A DNA stretch of 64,000 bases from Thermocrispum agreste DSM 44070. GTDB taxonomy: Bacteria; Actinomycetota; Actinomycetes; Mycobacteriales; Pseudonocardiaceae. The translations under genes and the position numbers were made by a program. The stretch lies in assembly GCF_000427905.1 (NCBI RefSeq), contig NZ_ATYX01000009.1, positions 190,722 to 254,721 on the forward strand. Reading direction: 5' to 3'. This document shows, piece after piece, positions 1 to 8,504 of this stretch. Numbering within the stretch: the first letter of the stretch is position 1; each line of letters begins with the position of its first letter. The notes below the pieces were generated by a model. The model saw nothing but the letters and a program-made list of their open reading frames with translations, was not told the origin of the DNA and did no database searches.

Positions 1-888
1 ATCACCGACGAGCTCAAGTCGTACGCCAAGGCCAAGTCGTCCAGCGTGATGGGCCGGCTCGGCTCGAACCTGACCGACGTGACCCAGCAGCTCAACGACG
101 CCGCGGAGAACGGCGGCCCGCTGGGCAAGGCGGGCAAGGCCGCAGCGGACAAGCTCGCCGACGGCGGCTCTCCCGGCAAGGCGGCGCTCAGCGGCGCGGC
201 CACCGGGGTGAAGGAGAAGGTGAAGTCGATGTTCGGCGGGGGCGGCGGCAGCAAGAGCACGAAGGCCACGGTGATCGTCGAGGACATCGACATCGGCGCA
301 CCGGTCGACGTCGTCTACGACCAGTGGACGCAGTTCGAGGAGTTCTCCTCGTTCACCAAGGGCGTGGAGAGCGTCGAGCAGAGCGACCAGGTGGAGAGCA
401 CCTGGCGGTTCAAGGTGGCGATGTCCCGTCGGACGGTGCAGGCCACGGTCACCGAGCAGGTCCCGTTCCGCCGCATCGCCTGGACGTCGGACGGCGCCAA
501 GGGGTCGTCCAAGGGTGTGGTGACGTTCCACCCGCTCGCCGACGACCTGACCAAGGTGCTGCTGGTGCTGGAGTACTTCCCCAGCGGGTTCGTGGAGAAG
601 ACCGGCAACATCTGGCGGGCGGTCGGCCGCCGGGCCCGGCTGGACCTGAAGCACTTCCGCCGGTTCGTGACCACCAACGGTGAAGCCACCGGTTCGTGGC
701 GGGGGGAGATCGCCGACGGCGAAGTGGTACGCGGCCCCGACGACGAGGACGAGACCACCGACACCGGCGACGGCGAGCCGGAGGAGGAGACGGCCGAGGC
801 CGAGGAGACCGACGAGGTCGGCGAAGAGGCCCCGGAAGAAGCCGAAGAGCAAGAGGAAGACGAAGAGCGCGAGAAGGCGCCCGCCTGA
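1..888 (+). CDS. SRPBCC-domain protein with acidic tail (5' end outside window)
   Basis: The frame is open from base 1, so the gene begins before the window; 295 residues are visible. The first ~85 are helical and Ala/Gly/Lys-rich. Residues ~90-235 form a START/polyketide-cyclase-like (SRPBCC) fold, recognisable from its VIVEDIDIGAP opening strand and the WTQFEEFSSF segment. The last ~60 residues are almost all Glu/Asp. Proteins with this layout occur in actinobacterial gas-vesicle clusters, and the holin/DUF3618/DUF4235 operon just downstream is also often found near such clusters, so gvp genes may lie upstream; this is inference. The ligand is unknown. No catalytic residues can be named. 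Confidence 0.8.
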   Translation: MTDELKSYAKAKSSSVMGRLGSNLTDVTQQLNDAAENGGPLGKAGKAAADKLADGGSPGKAALSGAATGVKEKVKSMFGGGGGSKSTKATVIVEDIDIGAPVDVVYDQWTQFEEFSSFTKGVESVEQSDQVESTWRFKVAMSRRTVQATVTEQVPFRRIAWTSDGAKGSSKGVVTFHPLADDLTKVLLVLEYFPSGFVEKTGNIWRAVGRRARLDLKHFRRFVTTNGEATGSWRGEIADGEVVRGPDDEDETTDTGDGEPEEETAEAEETDEVGEEAPEEAEEQEEDEEREKAPA

Positions 889-944
889 CCGGCACAGCAT
901 GGACGCGCACGACGCGGAGTAGTCACCGCGCATGCCCCTCACTG

Positions 945-1972
945 ATGCGGTGGGGCGCGGTGCGGCTGCGGCGTAGTGATCCGTCTCGGCCGGGCATCAA
1001 CGCGTGCGCCGCGGGCACGGACACTCCTTCCACAGCGCCGACGGGGCACCGGTGGACGAAGAAAACCGCGACCGGATTCGACGCTCTGGTCATTCCGCTG
1101 GCGTGGCGTGACGTGTGGATCGCCCGGACGAAAACGGACACCTGCAGGCGATGGGTGTCGATGACGCCAGCCGCGAGCAGTACCTGTACCACGACCAGGG
1201 GCATCGCGCGAAACGCGAGGAAGAGCAAGAGCGCGTCCTGGAGCTCGCCCGGCTGCTGCCTGCCTTCCGCAAGGAGGTCGCCCGGCAGCTGAGTGCGCGC
1301 GGGACCGGACGCGAGCGCGTGCTCGCTGGGGCGTTACGAATCCTCGGCTTGGGCGTCTTCCGCACTGGCGGCGAAGAGTACGCCCGGAGCAACGTCAGCG
1401 TGGCGACGTTGCAGCGCGACCACGTGTGGTTGTGCCGCGAGCAAATCCGGTTCCGTCATGTGGCCAGAGGTGGCGCGCTCCGTGAGGTGGTCATCGCCGA
1501 TGCCGCCCTGGCTGCGCTGGTGCGGTCGCTGCGCCGGGCACGGCCGGGCACCGAGCGCCTACTCGCCTACCGCACCGGCTCGGGGTGGCGCGAGGTCCGG
1601 TCCGAGAACGTCGACGAGCGCTACCGAGAACTGACCGGCGCGAGAACTGACCGGCGGCGATGACTTCACCGCCAAGGATCTGCGCACGTGGAACGCCACG
1701 GTGCTGGCCGCCGCAGCGTTCGCCGAGCACAAGACCCCACGAGGTCGGCGAGCGCGGCAACGCGTGCGTGCAGCGGTGATGCGCGAGGTCGCCGACGAGC
1801 TCGGCAACACTCCCGCCGTTGCCCGCGGTTCCTACGTCGACCCTCGGGTCGTTCAGCAGTTCGAGGCCGAGCGCAGCATCCGTCCGGCGCTCCGTCGGCT
1901 GGGCCGCGGGCTGCAGGACGCAAGCGAACGGGATGCGATCGAGCGGGCGGTCGTCCGCCTCTCGGTGGCTGA
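945..1972 (+). pseudogene. DNA topoisomerase IB, frameshifted
   Basis: Poxvirus-type bacterial topoisomerase IB nicks and reseals one DNA strand through a tyrosine. The complete family pattern is here but spread over two frames. An ATG at 945 opens RLRRSDPSRPGIN in frame 3. The reading then moves to frame 2 near 1001 (RRGHGHSFHSADGAPVDEEN), to frame 3 near 1080 (ALVIPLAWRDVWI), to frame 2 near 1118 (PDENGHLQAMGVDD, QYLYHDQ) and back to frame 3 at 1641-1656 (TAKDLRTWNATVLAA). The region of the catalytic tyrosine (RGSYVDPRVV, codon ~1833) survives. The last shift is explained exactly by a 16-bp tandem duplication. The native stop is unclear: a TGA at 1970-1972 lies in frame 2. Either the gene is dead or this stretch carries several sequencing indels. 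Confidence 0.85.
1625..1656 (+). repeat. 16-bp perfect tandem duplication in the topoisomerase gene
   Basis: CGAGAACTGACCGGCG occurs at 1625-1640 and again at 1641-1656 without a break. Sixteen is not a multiple of three, so the second copy shifts the frame. Deleting one copy restores RELTGGDDFTAKDLRTW, the normal family sequence. Confidence 0.95.
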
Positions 1973-1992
1973 ACCGCGGACCCGGGTGCCGC

Positions 1993-2274
1993 CTACTTCT
2001 TGCCGTTCTTCTTGCTCTTCTTCGGCCACGTTCCGGTGGCCTTCTGGAATCCGGTCGCCGCTCCGCGGTCCACCAGCGCCTTCACCCCGCCGAAGATCGC
2101 GCCGTGCACCGCCGCCGCGGTGATGACCTCCGACCACGACCGGTCGGGGTCGGCGGCGTCCGGTGCGTCCTTCTCGCCGGTGGTCGCCTTCCACAGCCGG
2201 TGGAAGGCGAGCGAAGCGATGATCCCGCCCAGCACGCTCGCCACCAGGCTCAACGGTTGGTAGAGGATCCTCAT
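1993..2274 (-). CDS. DUF4235 membrane protein
   Basis: A 93-residue protein with two hydrophobic segments: LVASVLGGIIASLAFHRLW near the N-terminus and VITAAAVHGAIFGGVKALV in the middle. The C-terminal tail is Lys-rich. This matches the actinobacterial DUF4235 family, which has no known biochemical role. The ATG at 2274 is chosen because it overlaps the stop of the upstream DUF3618 gene as ATGA. It is the last gene of a three-gene operon and lies tail-to-tail with the topoisomerase remnant. A role in cell-envelope stress is only a guess. Confidence 0.8.
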   Translation of the reverse strand: MRILYQPLSLVASVLGGIIASLAFHRLWKATTGEKDAPDAADPDRSWSEVITAAAVHGAIFGGVKALVDRGAATGFQKATGTWPKKSKKNGKK

Positions 2275-2639
2275 TCGTCCGCCGCCTTCCGCTTGGCCAC
2301 CCGACGCAGCATGACCCACAGGGTCAGCAGCATGCCGAGGACGACCGCCATCTGCTTGGGATTGCTGCGGGCGGCCGCCACGGCGTGCTCGGCCTTCTCG
2401 CGAGCCGGGGGCGGCAGCTTCGCCATGGCCTGCTCGGTCATCTGCGACGTGCGCTGCTTGACCGTTGCGGACGTCGCCCGGGCGCGGTCCTTCATCCGCG
2501 ACGGGATGTCGGCCTTGTAGGCCAGTGCCTCGACCGTGTCGGCCAGGTCCGCGCGGGTGCGTTCGATGTCTTCCTTCAGCTCGGCCGTCGTCGGCTTGGC
2601 CGCCGCGGCACCATCCGGCTTGCGGTGAGCTCCGTTCAT
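2271..2639 (-). CDS. DUF3618 protein
   Basis: A 122-residue protein. The region TTAELKEDIERTRADLADTV is the DUF3618 signature, an amphipathic helix. A charged helical stretch follows, and one membrane segment (QMAVVLGMLLTLWVMLRR) lies near the C-terminus. The layout resembles the ElaB/YqjD type of C-tail-anchored protein, an analogy only. The ATG at 2639 overlaps the TGA of the preceding holin-like gene and its own TGA overlaps the DUF4235 start, so the three genes are translationally coupled. Confidence 0.85.
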   Translation of the reverse strand: MNGAHRKPDGAAAAKPTTAELKEDIERTRADLADTVEALAYKADIPSRMKDRARATSATVKQRTSQMTEQAMAKLPPPAREKAEHAVAAARSNPKQMAVVLGMLLTLWVMLRRVAKRKAADE

Positions 2640-3079
2640 CGGTGCAGTCCTTCCTTCACCGCGTCGATGTCCGCGCGGACGTTGCCCACCGTGTCCTGGG
2701 GGACGACGGGGGTGGCTGACTTCAGTTGCTTGCGACCCAGCAGGGCCATCACGGCGGCCGCGATGAGCACGACGACCGCGACGATCAGCGCGGCCGCCCA
2801 TGCCGGCAACACCAGCGCCAGTGCCAGCACGGCGGTGGCCAGCAGGGTCGCCACCCCGAACAACGCCGTGACGCCTGCGGCGCCGAGCAAGCCGGCACCC
2901 ATGCCCCCGTGCTTGCCCTTGTCCCGCAGCTCCGCGACGGCGAGCTGGATCTCGTCGCGCACCAGACGGGACAGCTGCGCCGAGGCGTCCCCCACCAGTT
3001 GACCGATCGGGCGGTCCGCCGCGGGTGGCGCGGCCGCCTGGCTCGATGTGTCGACCATGCCTCTCGATGTGTCGACCAT
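2636..3079 (-). CDS. Phage-holin-superfamily (DUF1469-like) membrane protein
   Basis: A 147-residue protein. An amphipathic segment (IGQLVGDASAQLSRLVRDEI) precedes two long adjacent membrane helices at ~55-110, then a short soluble tail (DTVGNVRADIDAVKEGL). This is the usual layout of the actinobacterial holin-like family that heads DUF3618/DUF4235 operons; no lytic function is implied. Two in-phase ATGs exist because a 21-bp unit is duplicated over the start. The upstream one at 3079 is preferred, having AGAAGG at good spacing; the other is at 3059. It is divergent from the FAD/Rieske gene. Confidence 0.8.
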   Translation of the reverse strand: MVDTSRGMVDTSSQAAAPPAADRPIGQLVGDASAQLSRLVRDEIQLAVAELRDKGKHGGMGAGLLGAAGVTALFGVATLLATAVLALALVLPAWAAALIVAVVVLIAAAVMALLGRKQLKSATPVVPQDTVGNVRADIDAVKEGLHR

Positions 3080-3081
3080 GC
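3042..3081. repeat. 21-bp-period repeat over the holin-like start codon
   Basis: The 19-mer CTCGATGTGTCGACCATGC occurs at 3042-3060 and 3063-3081. Read on the minus strand each copy supplies an ATG followed by VDTS, so the gene has two in-frame starts seven codons apart. Confidence 0.9.
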
Positions 3082-3216
3082 CTATCGCCTTCTTTCTGGG
3101 TGTGGTGACTGCCGGGTACCCCGCGTGCGCACCGAGCCATGCACCGAGCGCTCTGCCCGGGCGGATGCCCCGGCCGCCGGTGTGTGGCCGGTCACGGTTG
3201 CGGGTAGTCCCGGCGC

Positions 3217-4722
3217 ATGCGGCATCACAGCGTCTGGACCGCCACGGCCGACCTCCCCTCGTTCCCCGCACTCGACGACGACATCGGGGCCGACCTGGTC
3301 GTGGTGGGTGGCGGCATCGTCGGGTTGACCACCGCCCTGCTGGCCACGCAAGCCGGCTTGAGCCGCGTCGTCGTCCTGGAAGCGCGCACACTCGGGTCGG
3401 GCACGACCGGCTCGACCACCGGGAAGGTGAGCACCCAGCACGGCCTGACCTACGCGAGCCTGCGCCGGCGGTTGGGCGACGAAGCAGCCACCTGGTACGC
3501 CGCGGCGAACCAGGCGGGCATGGACAAGGTCGTCGACCTGGTCGAGGAGTTCGGCATCGAATGCGATCTCACCCGGGCGCCGTCCTACCTGTACACGCAG
3601 GAGTCGAGCAGGCGGAAGGACCTCGTCGCCGAGGCGGAGGCCGCCAACCAGGCCGGCCTGGCCGCCGAAGTGGTGACCGAGACCGATCTGCCGTACGCGG
3701 TGGCCTCCGCGGTCCGCTTCCCCGACCAGGTGCATTTCCATCCCGCGAAGTACCTGGCGGGGCTGGCCAACGCGTTCGTCGCAGCAGGTGGCCTGATCTA
3801 CGAGAACTCCCGCGTCGTGCGCTACCACGAGCGCAGCGGGCGGGTGCACGTGCGAACGGCTCGCGGCACGATCCGGGCCCAGAACGCGCTGCTGGCCACG
3901 CTGCTGCCGCCCGGGCTGACCGGCGGCTTCTTCGCCAGGGCAAAGCCGGTCCGCTCGTATGCGTTCGCCGTGCGGTTGCGTGAGCAGGCTCCGGTGAGCA
4001 TGTCGCTGTCGATCGACCAGCCGACCCGGTCCATCCGCCCGTGGCTGGCGCCGGACGGCGGCAACGGACTGATCATCGGGGGCAACGGGCATCAGACCGG
4101 CGACAGCACCGACTACGCCGCGGCGTACGAGGATCTACAGCGGTGGGCGGAGAACACCTTCGACGTGGACTCGTGCGAGTTCCGGTGGTCGGCGCAGGAC
4201 TACCAGACCTTCGACCAGGTCCCCTACGTCGGGCGAGTCCCGCTGCACAAGTCTCTGTACGTGGCGACCGGTTTCCGCAAGTGGGGCCTGTCCAACGGGA
4301 CCGCCGCCGCGCTCATGGTGCTCGACGAGATGCTGGGGCGATCGAACCCGTGGCAGAAGGTGTTCGACACCGGCCGCATCGGTGACACCCGCGCGGTGGT
4401 GCAGGCGGCCGAGCACAACCTGAAGTCGGGGGTCGAGCTCACCGGTGGTCACCTGATGCGCGCACTGCGCTCACCGGACCCCGAGCTGAAGCCGGGCGAG
4501 GGCGGCATCGTCAAGCTCAAGGGCGACACGGTCGGCGCCTACCGGGATCCCGACGGCCGGCTGCACGTGGTCAAGCCGACCTGCACCCACCTCGGCTGCC
4601 CGCTGACCTGGAACGGTGCGGAGACCAGCTGGGACTGCTCATGTCACGGCTCGCGGTTCACCGCCGACGGCGACATCCTGGAGGGCCCGGCCAAGACACC
4701 GCTGTCGCGCCCGCATGACTAG
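3217..4722 (+). CDS. FAD-dependent oxidoreductase with C-terminal Rieske domain
   Basis: A 501-residue fusion. Residues ~28-400 are a DAO-type flavoprotein with the dinucleotide motif VVVGGGIVGL and a second FAD-side motif (YVATGFRKWGLSNG). Residues ~425-495 are a Rieske [2Fe-2S] domain: C456-T-H458 and C474-S-C-H477, fifteen residues apart, give the CxH/CxxH ligand set. The family is widespread in actinobacteria and resembles GlpA/DadA-like amine oxidases coupled to electron transfer; the substrate is not known. It stands alone in its transcription unit. No convincing Shine-Dalgarno was found, so the ATG at 3217 is the least certain part. Confidence 0.85.
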   Translation: MRHHSVWTATADLPSFPALDDDIGADLVVVGGGIVGLTTALLATQAGLSRVVVLEARTLGSGTTGSTTGKVSTQHGLTYASLRRRLGDEAATWYAAANQAGMDKVVDLVEEFGIECDLTRAPSYLYTQESSRRKDLVAEAEAANQAGLAAEVVTETDLPYAVASAVRFPDQVHFHPAKYLAGLANAFVAAGGLIYENSRVVRYHERSGRVHVRTARGTIRAQNALLATLLPPGLTGGFFARAKPVRSYAFAVRLREQAPVSMSLSIDQPTRSIRPWLAPDGGNGLIIGGNGHQTGDSTDYAAAYEDLQRWAENTFDVDSCEFRWSAQDYQTFDQVPYVGRVPLHKSLYVATGFRKWGLSNGTAAALMVLDEMLGRSNPWQKVFDTGRIGDTRAVVQAAEHNLKSGVELTGGHLMRALRSPDPELKPGEGGIVKLKGDTVGAYRDPDGRLHVVKPTCTHLGCPLTWNGAETSWDCSCHGSRFTADGDILEGPAKTPLSRPHD

Positions 4723-4897
4723 CCGGTACGCCTCGGTTCGAGCAACGCGCAGATGGCTCACGATCGCGCACTGCACCGAACTCCGTCGATCAGCCACGTG
4801 ATCCCGCACCGGACCGGCCGGGATACGCGGAAACGTGCCGTGAAGCCACGCTGCGCAGACGTCGGCGGCCGGACAATCACCAGGTCGTACCGGCGTT

Positions 4898-5395
4898 TCA
4901 GTTCTGCATGCCGTACGAGCGCTGACAGGGGTAGCCGTCGTTGGTCGCGGACCAATTGGGCGGGTAGCCGTGCTGCGCCCAGGCCGCGAACGCCTGCGGA
5001 TACGAGTAGCCGTTGGCGTGCAGCCACTGGCACGGTGTCTGTCCAGTGCCCGGGGTGATGTCGATCCACGGCTGCGACTGGATCCACTCCGGCTGTGCGT
5101 ACCACCGTTCGGATGCCGGGATGCGTGCCGATCCGGGCTGCGGGACGTAGACCGTGTGCGTGCGCGGGGGCTGCACATACACCGTTTTCGTCTTCGCCGG
5201 CCGCCGCTTCTTGGCCGAGGTGCGCGGCTGCGGTTGCGCGGTCGTGGTCGTGCTTGTTTCCTGCGCAGTGGTGCCCGACACCGGAACGGCCTGATTCCCG
5301 GCGACTTCACACGATGTCAGGGCGGCCGCAACCATGGCGACAAGGACGGCGGCACCGCGGGCACGCGGGCGCAGCCGATCGGCACTTCGCTGCAC
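4898..5395 (-). CDS. Putative lipoprotein with a C-terminal Trp/Tyr/Cys-rich domain
   Basis: A 165-residue protein. The signal is lipoprotein-type: Arg-rich N-terminus, VLVAMVAAALTSC, lipobox Cys ~29. A Thr/Gln/Pro-rich linker contains two copies of a T(K/H)TVYV(Q/P) motif. The final ~70 residues are compact (WYAQPEWIQSQPW, CQWLHANGYSYPQAFAAWA, GYPPNW, GYPCQRSYGMQN) and have two Cys that could pair. Similar C-terminal domains are recalled from other actinomycete secreted proteins, without a function. The start codon precedes a clear positive n-region. A surface location is likely. Confidence 0.65.
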   Translation of the reverse strand: MQRSADRLRPRARGAAVLVAMVAAALTSCEVAGNQAVPVSGTTAQETSTTTTAQPQPRTSAKKRRPAKTKTVYVQPPRTHTVYVPQPGSARIPASERWYAQPEWIQSQPWIDITPGTGQTPCQWLHANGYSYPQAFAAWAQHGYPPNWSATNDGYPCQRSYGMQN

Positions 5396-5869
5396 GGATT
5401 CCTCCCAGGTCTACGCCGCTGTTGACGCGAGCGGCTTGCCGGGGTTGTCGAGCTGTCCGCACCGTTCGTGAGCAAGAAACCGAGCGCGTTGCCGTCCCGT
5501 GACCGAGAAGCCGACCAAGGTCCCGCCGCGCCGAGCACGAGGACCCGGCCGGAAGCCCCCGCGGGCACCGAGCCGTGGCAGGCAACCGCCACGCTGGCAC
5601 GCCTGCTCCACAGAAACCCCCGCGAGCACCCCCGCGAGCACCGAGCCGTACGAGAGCCCACCCAGGAGACGTCAACAGTCCGAACAACCCCCACCGGCAC
5701 CAACCGTGCGTGGCCGTGCCCTGAATGAGCGCAACTCGTCGTTTGCCCGCGGACGCCGGGCCCGTTCGTTCTCCTCCCCCACGTCCACGGTTGCTGTGCG
5801 CAGTGTTTGAAGGTGCACCTCTGCCGGGGAGCCACTGGACAACCAGCGACTACGGGAAAGAGGTCAGCC
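5396..5869. other. Gene-poor spacer
   Basis: This 474-bp stretch separates the divergent lipoprotein and NADH dehydrogenase genes and should hold their promoters. Its reading frames are Arg/Pro-rich and look like noise. The only structure noted is a 12-bp tandem pair (CCCCCGCGAGCA at 5617-5628 and 5629-5640). Confidence 0.6.
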
Positions 5870-7225
5870 ATGGCACGACGGCGCGTCGTGGTGGTCGGGA
5901 GTGGCTTCGCGGGGTATCACGCGGCCAAGGCGCTCTCGGCGCAGGTGTCGCCTGACCACGTCGAGATCGTGCTGGTCAATCCCACCGACTACTTCCTGTA
6001 TCTGCCGCTGCTGCCGGAAGTCGCCGCCGGCATCGTCGATCCTCGTGCCATCGCGATTCCCGTACCGGGTCGTCTCCGCAACGTACGGCTGGTACTCGGC
6101 GACGTGCGAGACATCGACCACCAGGCACACGAGCTGACCTACGTCGATCCGGAGAACACCAAACGTTCGCTGGCCTACGACCGTCTGGTGCTGTCGGTCG
6201 GCAGTGTCAACAAGCTGCTGCCGGTTCCTGGGCTGGCCGAGCACGGCCGTGGGTTCCGCGGCATTCCCGAGGCGCTGTACCTGCGGGACCACATGACCCG
6301 GCAGATCGAACTGGCCGCCGCCACCGACGACCAGGCCGAGCGGGACGCCCGCTGCACGTTCGTCGTGGTCGGGGCCGGGTACACCGGCACCGAGGTGGTC
6401 GCGCAAGGTCAGCTGTTCACCGCGTTGCTGGCCAGGAAGCGTCCCGAGCTGGCCGGCCAGCCGATCAGGTGGCTGCTGCTGGACACCGCCCCGCGGGTGC
6501 TGCCCGGCCTGGACGAGAAGATGTCCCAGGCCGCGGACGCCGTGCTGCGCCGACGTGGCGTCGAAGTCATGACGGAGATGTCGATCCGCGAGGCCACCGC
6601 GGACGGCGTCGTCCTGCAGGACGGCACGGAAGTGGCCACCCGGACCTTGCTGTGGTGCGTCGGCGTGCGGCCGGACCCGTTGGTCGAGTCGACCGGCATG
6701 GAGACCGTGCAGGGTCGCCTTGTGGTCGACGAAGAACTGCGCGTGCCCGGCTACCCGGACATCTTCGCGTGCGGGGACGCTGCCGCCGTGCCGAAACCGG
6801 GCGATCCGGGGCAGCTGTGTCCCATGACGGCGCAACACGCCGTGCGTCAGGGCAAGCTGGCCGGCCGCAACGTCGCGGCCTCTCTCGGCTACGGCACACC
6901 GCGCCGCTATCGCTATCGCGACCTGGGCTTCGTCGTCGACCTCGGCGGCAAGGACGCGGCCGCGGACCCGCTGCACATCCCGATGTCCGGTTTGCCGGCG
7001 AAGGTGATCACGCGCGGCTATCACCTGCTGGCGATGCCGGGCAACCGCGTTCGCGTGGCATTGGACTGGCTGACGGATGCTCTGTTGTCGCGTCAGCGGG
7101 TACAGCTGGGCCTGGTCCGTTCCGGCATCGTTCCGTTGGACACCGCGGCTCCCGAGTACCCGAAGCTGTTGCCCGAGTCGGCCGACCCGATGCCGACCGC
7201 CCGCGGCGGAGAACACGGACACTAG
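5870..7225 (+). CDS. ndh: Type II NADH dehydrogenase-like NAD(P)/FAD oxidoreductase
   Basis: NDH-2 transfers electrons from NADH to quinone without pumping protons. The 451-residue protein has the FAD motif VVVVGSGFAGY at the N-terminus, a second nucleotide fold with VVVGAGYTGTE (~residues 160-170), and the FAD-ring motif DIFACGDAA near 300. The C-terminal ~100 residues carry the membrane-binding amphipathic region. The ATG at 5870 is chosen over an upstream in-frame start because AAAGAGG precedes it and the FAD motif then begins at once. Actinomycetes often have several paralogues. This one is followed 68 bp later by glycerate kinase and may share its transcript. Confidence 0.85.
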   Translation: MARRRVVVVGSGFAGYHAAKALSAQVSPDHVEIVLVNPTDYFLYLPLLPEVAAGIVDPRAIAIPVPGRLRNVRLVLGDVRDIDHQAHELTYVDPENTKRSLAYDRLVLSVGSVNKLLPVPGLAEHGRGFRGIPEALYLRDHMTRQIELAAATDDQAERDARCTFVVVGAGYTGTEVVAQGQLFTALLARKRPELAGQPIRWLLLDTAPRVLPGLDEKMSQAADAVLRRRGVEVMTEMSIREATADGVVLQDGTEVATRTLLWCVGVRPDPLVESTGMETVQGRLVVDEELRVPGYPDIFACGDAAAVPKPGDPGQLCPMTAQHAVRQGKLAGRNVAASLGYGTPRRYRYRDLGFVVDLGGKDAAADPLHIPMSGLPAKVITRGYHLLAMPGNRVRVALDWLTDALLSRQRVQLGLVRSGIVPLDTAAPEYPKLLPESADPMPTARGGEHGH

Positions 7226-7293
7226 CCACCGCCGAGGCTGACGTCGCCGCAGCCGCGTCCCTTCCCGGACAATCGAGCCGAGGAGGTTGCGCT

Positions 7294-8427
7294 GTGGCCG
7301 ACATCCACCGGCGACGCGTCGTGCTGGCGCCGGACAAGTTCAAGGGAACACTGACGGCACGGGAAGTCGCGGAGGCGATGCTGCGCGGGGTCCCCGCCGA
7401 CATCGAGGCCGACGTGGTTCCCGTCGCCGATGGCGGCGACGGCAGCGTCTACGCCGCGATCACGGCAGGCTGGCAGCCGGGAACCCTCCCCACCGTCGAC
7501 GCGTGGGGAGACCGACAGGAGACCCCCGTGGCGGTGTCCGGTCGAGCTGCGATCGCCGAAGTGGCGTCGATTTGCGGGCTGGGAGCCCGCAAACCCACAG
7601 CGCAAGACGCAGCGCGTGCCTCTTCCTACGGCGTCGGCATGGTGCTGCACGGCCTCGTCACACGCGGCTTCAACGAGATCACGCTGGGCTTGGGGGGCTC
7701 AGCCACCACCGATGCCGGCACCGGCATGCTGCGCGCCCTGGGTGTGCGGCTCCTCGACGCACACGGACGGGACGTGTTCGGTGACTCCCGCGCCCTGACG
7801 TCGGTGACCGGCGTCGACGGTCTCGAGCAGGCAACTCGCCTCTTGGACGGCGTCCAGCTCACGCTGGCATGCGACGTCGACACGCCCATGGTCGGCTCCG
7901 ACGGGTCCGCGGAGATGTTCGCCGCGCAAAAAGGAGCCGATGAGCCGACGATTCACCAGCTCAGCGAGGCGTTGCGGCATGTCGCCGACGTCCTCGAACC
8001 GGCATTCGGTGTGCGCGGGGTGTGCCGGGAACCCGGATCCGGTGCCGCCGGTGGCCTCGGGTGGGCGGGCATGCTGCTCGGGGGAAAGGTCACGTCGGGA
8101 GCGCGCACGTTCCTCGAGTTGCTGGGCGCGGCGGACAAGATCGCCCATGCCGACGTGGTTGTGACCGGTGAAGGCCGCCTCGATCGGCAAACCTTGCGGG
8201 GCAAGGCACCGTATGTCGTAGCGGAACATGCGCGCAACCACGGTGTGCCGTGTGTCGCGGTCGTCGGCCACTCGAGCCTGCCTGGCTCCGCACCCGGCCC
8301 GTTCGACGAGGTCGTCGCGATCGACCGGGCCGACCCGAAGTGCATCGACGACCTGGACTTGGCCCGGAAACTGATCGCGGACGCCACCGGAAGCTTGCTC
8401 TCCCGTCACCTTTCGAGCTCACGGTGA
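7294..8427 (+). CDS. Glycerate kinase
   Basis: Phosphorylates glycerate, linking glyoxylate and glucarate breakdown to glycolysis. The 377-residue protein has the glycerate-kinase signature VVLAPDKFKGTLTA at the N-terminus, then PVADGGDGS, a central GLGGSATTDAGTGMLRALG and VVTGEGRLDRQTLRGKAP. The GTG at 7294 is chosen because AGGAGG lies 7 bp upstream; the open frame otherwise extends far back over the ndh gene. Its product (2- or 3-phosphoglycerate) cannot be told from sequence. No glyoxylate genes are adjacent. Confidence 0.93.
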   Translation: MADIHRRRVVLAPDKFKGTLTAREVAEAMLRGVPADIEADVVPVADGGDGSVYAAITAGWQPGTLPTVDAWGDRQETPVAVSGRAAIAEVASICGLGARKPTAQDAARASSYGVGMVLHGLVTRGFNEITLGLGGSATTDAGTGMLRALGVRLLDAHGRDVFGDSRALTSVTGVDGLEQATRLLDGVQLTLACDVDTPMVGSDGSAEMFAAQKGADEPTIHQLSEALRHVADVLEPAFGVRGVCREPGSGAAGGLGWAGMLLGGKVTSGARTFLELLGAADKIAHADVVVTGEGRLDRQTLRGKAPYVVAEHARNHGVPCVAVVGHSSLPGSAPGPFDEVVAIDRADPKCIDDLDLARKLIADATGSLLSRHLSSSR

Positions 8428-8504
8428 GGCACTGCTGACGCAGCCGGCTGCAAGCTGGCTCTTTGCCACAGCCAATGCGCGGGCCACCTGCGTACGCTGG
8501 CCGA

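Noticed and set aside
2636..3079. Prophage lysis gene
   Set aside because: The holin-like protein is part of a chromosomal DUF3618/DUF4235 operon and no phage genes are near.
5468..5810. Arg/Pro-rich plus-strand frames before ndh
   Set aside because: Overlapping frames with no start signals; typical shadow coding in GC-rich DNA.
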